From contig JAFUGO010000138.1 in the NCBI GenBank assembly GCA_017469325.1, positions 1 through 7,512 of the forward strand: 7,512 nucleotides of DNA, in the 5' to 3' direction. Source of the DNA: Mogibacterium sp. GTDB taxonomy: Bacteria; Bacillota_A; Clostridia; Peptostreptococcales; Anaerovoracaceae. This document shows, one piece after another, positions 6,767-7,512 of the stretch (positions are counted from its first letter, which is position 1; each line of letters starts with the position of its first letter). The position numbers and the translations under genes are program-made. The notes below the pieces were generated by a model. The model saw only the letters and a list, made by a program, of their open reading frames with translations, was not told the DNA's origin and did no database searches.

Positions 6767-6789
6767 AATGTTCAATGTATCGTTTACAA
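6762..6789 (-). promoter_or_regulatory. Probable acyl-CoA ligase promoter
   Basis: On the minus strand TTGTAA (bases 6789-6784) is followed after 16 bases by TATTAT (bases 6767-6762). Transcription would begin near 6755, giving a short leader of about 25 bases. A second weaker pair on the same strand (TTGAAC, 18 bases, TATAGA) lies closer to the gene and cannot be excluded. Confidence 0.45.
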
Positions 6790-6799
6790 CGAGGGATTA

Positions 6800-6820
6800 T
6801 ATCACAGTGTGCAAGTGATA
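6800..6820. promoter_or_regulatory. Inverted repeat, candidate operator between acyl-CoA ligase and hypB
   Basis: TATCAC (6800-6805) and GTGATA (6815-6820) are exact reverse complements separated by 9 bases, giving a 21-base dyad of the size bound by dimeric regulators. It lies just upstream of the proposed ligase -35 and downstream of the proposed hypB transcription start, so a bound protein could affect both genes. The regulator is not identifiable, and the pattern is not one I can assign to a known family. Confidence 0.35.
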
Positions 6821-6841
6821 AAAAGACAAAAGAAAACAAAG

Positions 6842-6859
6842 ACGTGCGGATGTGCACGT
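6842..6859 (+). other. Small hairpin in the hypB leader
   Basis: ACGTGC (6842-6847) pairs perfectly with GCACGT (6854-6859) across GGATGT. It is followed by AAGCAATATATTGGG, so it does not look like a terminator. It lies 57 bases before the hypB start and could be a leader element or chance. Confidence 0.25.
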
Positions 6860-6915
6860 AAGCAATATATTGGGAATAATAGACATTAAACGGGAAGAAG
6901 AAAGGGAACTATAGA

Positions 6916-7512
6916 ATGGAAGAAGTTAAGATCATCGATTTGAAGGAGAGCATCCTCGCCGACAACGACGCGGACGCAGAAAAGCTGCGCGAAGAGCTCG
7001 CAGAACAGAAGACGGTATATATCAATGTAATGAGTTCACCGGGATCGGGCAAGACCTCGACCATACTCAGACTCGTGGAGCAGCTGAGGCTCAGCTTTAA
7101 GGTCGGAGTGCTCGAGGCGGACATCGACGGTGATGTCGATACAAAGACAATGCTCGACGCGGGGATCCCGTCCATACAGCTCCATACAGGCGGCATGTGC
7201 CATCTTGACGCGGACATGAGCCGCCAGGCGCTGAAAGAGATTTCTTCTGAGGATCTCGACATAGTCATCCTCGAGAACGTCGGCAACCTCGTGTGCCCTG
7301 CCGAATTCGACACGGGCGCGCAGATCAACCTGGTCATACTGTCGGTACCTGAAGGCGACGACAAGCCGCTCAAGTACCCTCTCATGTTCAGCAAGGCTGA
7401 CGTAGTGGCGGTCAACAAGGTGGACGCGATGGAAGTCTTCGACTTCAGCCCTGAGAGATTCACGGCAAATCTCGCGGGATGCGCTCCGGATGCTCCGGTA
7501 TTCATGGTGTCT
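6916..7512 (+). CDS. hypB: Nickel incorporation GTPase HypB, N-terminal part
   Basis: 199 codons are visible and the frame is still open at the right edge; usual HypB length is somewhat over 200, so only a short tail is missing. HypB is a cytoplasmic GTPase that, with HypA, delivers nickel to the large subunit of [NiFe]-hydrogenase. Visible motifs: P-loop SSPGSGKTS (40-48), EADIDGDVDT (67-76), GGMCHLDADM (92-101, Cys95 and His96), ENVGNLVCPAEFDTGA (120-135, Cys127), SVPEGDDKPLKYP (143-155) and the guanine-specificity motif NKVD (167-170). Cys95, His96 and Cys127 correspond to the metal site in the GTPase domain. The N-terminus lacks both a His-rich stretch and a CxxCGC high-affinity nickel motif. 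UreG is related but lacks the CHLDA and ENVGNLVCP signatures. Start ATG is preceded by AAGGGA (6902-6907) with an eight-base spacer. No hypA lies upstream; the neighbour is the divergent acyl-CoA ligase. Confidence 0.95.
   Translation, partial: MEEVKIIDLKESILADNDADAEKLREELAEQKTVYINVMSSPGSGKTSTILRLVEQLRLSFKVGVLEADIDGDVDTKTMLDAGIPSIQLHTGGMCHLDADMSRQALKEISSEDLDIVILENVGNLVCPAEFDTGAQINLVILSVPEGDDKPLKYPLMFSKADVVAVNKVDAMEVFDFSPERFTANLAGCAPDAPVFMVS

Noticed and set aside
6629..6889. Possible small protein of 86 codons ending in the hypB leader
   Set aside because: Most of it is antisense to the ligase N-terminus, and the rest covers low-complexity promoter and leader sequence with no supporting motif.
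6773..6915. Riboswitch in the hypB leader (for example metal-sensing)
   Set aside because: Only a 6-bp hairpin and a 6-9-6 dyad are present. I could not recognise the conserved core of any known class, and there is no terminator-antiterminator pair.

Overview
The window looks like ordinary chromosome of an anaerobic, moderately GC-rich member of the Clostridia (Bacillota). This rests on the protein types (Pta, fused CoaBC, MalY/PatB-type lyase, HypB, an AMP-forming acyl-CoA ligase), on clear Shine-Dalgarno sites at most genes, and on intrinsic terminators with T-tracts. A finer placement would be a guess. No mobile element, tRNA, rRNA or CRISPR array was seen, and none of the complete genes looks broken.

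Layout, left to right. (1) The 3' part of a secreted-type or cytoplasmic tannase-like alpha/beta-hydrolase on the + strand runs into the window from the left and stops at 965. (2) It converges on coaBC (minus, 1081-2280), and one perfect 11-bp hairpin with T-tracts on both strands probably terminates both. (3) coaBC and pta (plus, 2473-3483) diverge from a roughly 190-base promoter region. (4) A MalY/PatB-type PLP enzyme (plus, 3597-4754) follows pta after 113 bases. That gap holds two hairpins but no T-tract, so read-through from pta is plausible. (5) The PLP enzyme converges on an acyl-CoA ligase (minus, 4888-6729) across a second bidirectional terminator. (6) The ligase diverges from hypB (plus, from 6916, cut by the right edge). 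Their promoters appear to share a near-symmetric -10 element.

Three of the genes turn on coenzyme A. CoaBC makes 4'-phosphopantetheine, Pta interconverts acetyl-CoA and acetyl phosphate, and the ligase charges fatty acids onto CoA. This is a theme rather than an operon, since they lie in separate transcription units. HypB points to [NiFe]-hydrogenase (or other nickel enzyme) maturation continuing beyond the right edge.

I found no evidence of a new multi-gene system. The observations most worth checking are regulatory: the shared -10 at 6761-6767, the 6-9-6 inverted repeat at 6800-6820, and the compound hairpin directly before the PLP-enzyme ribosome binding site.
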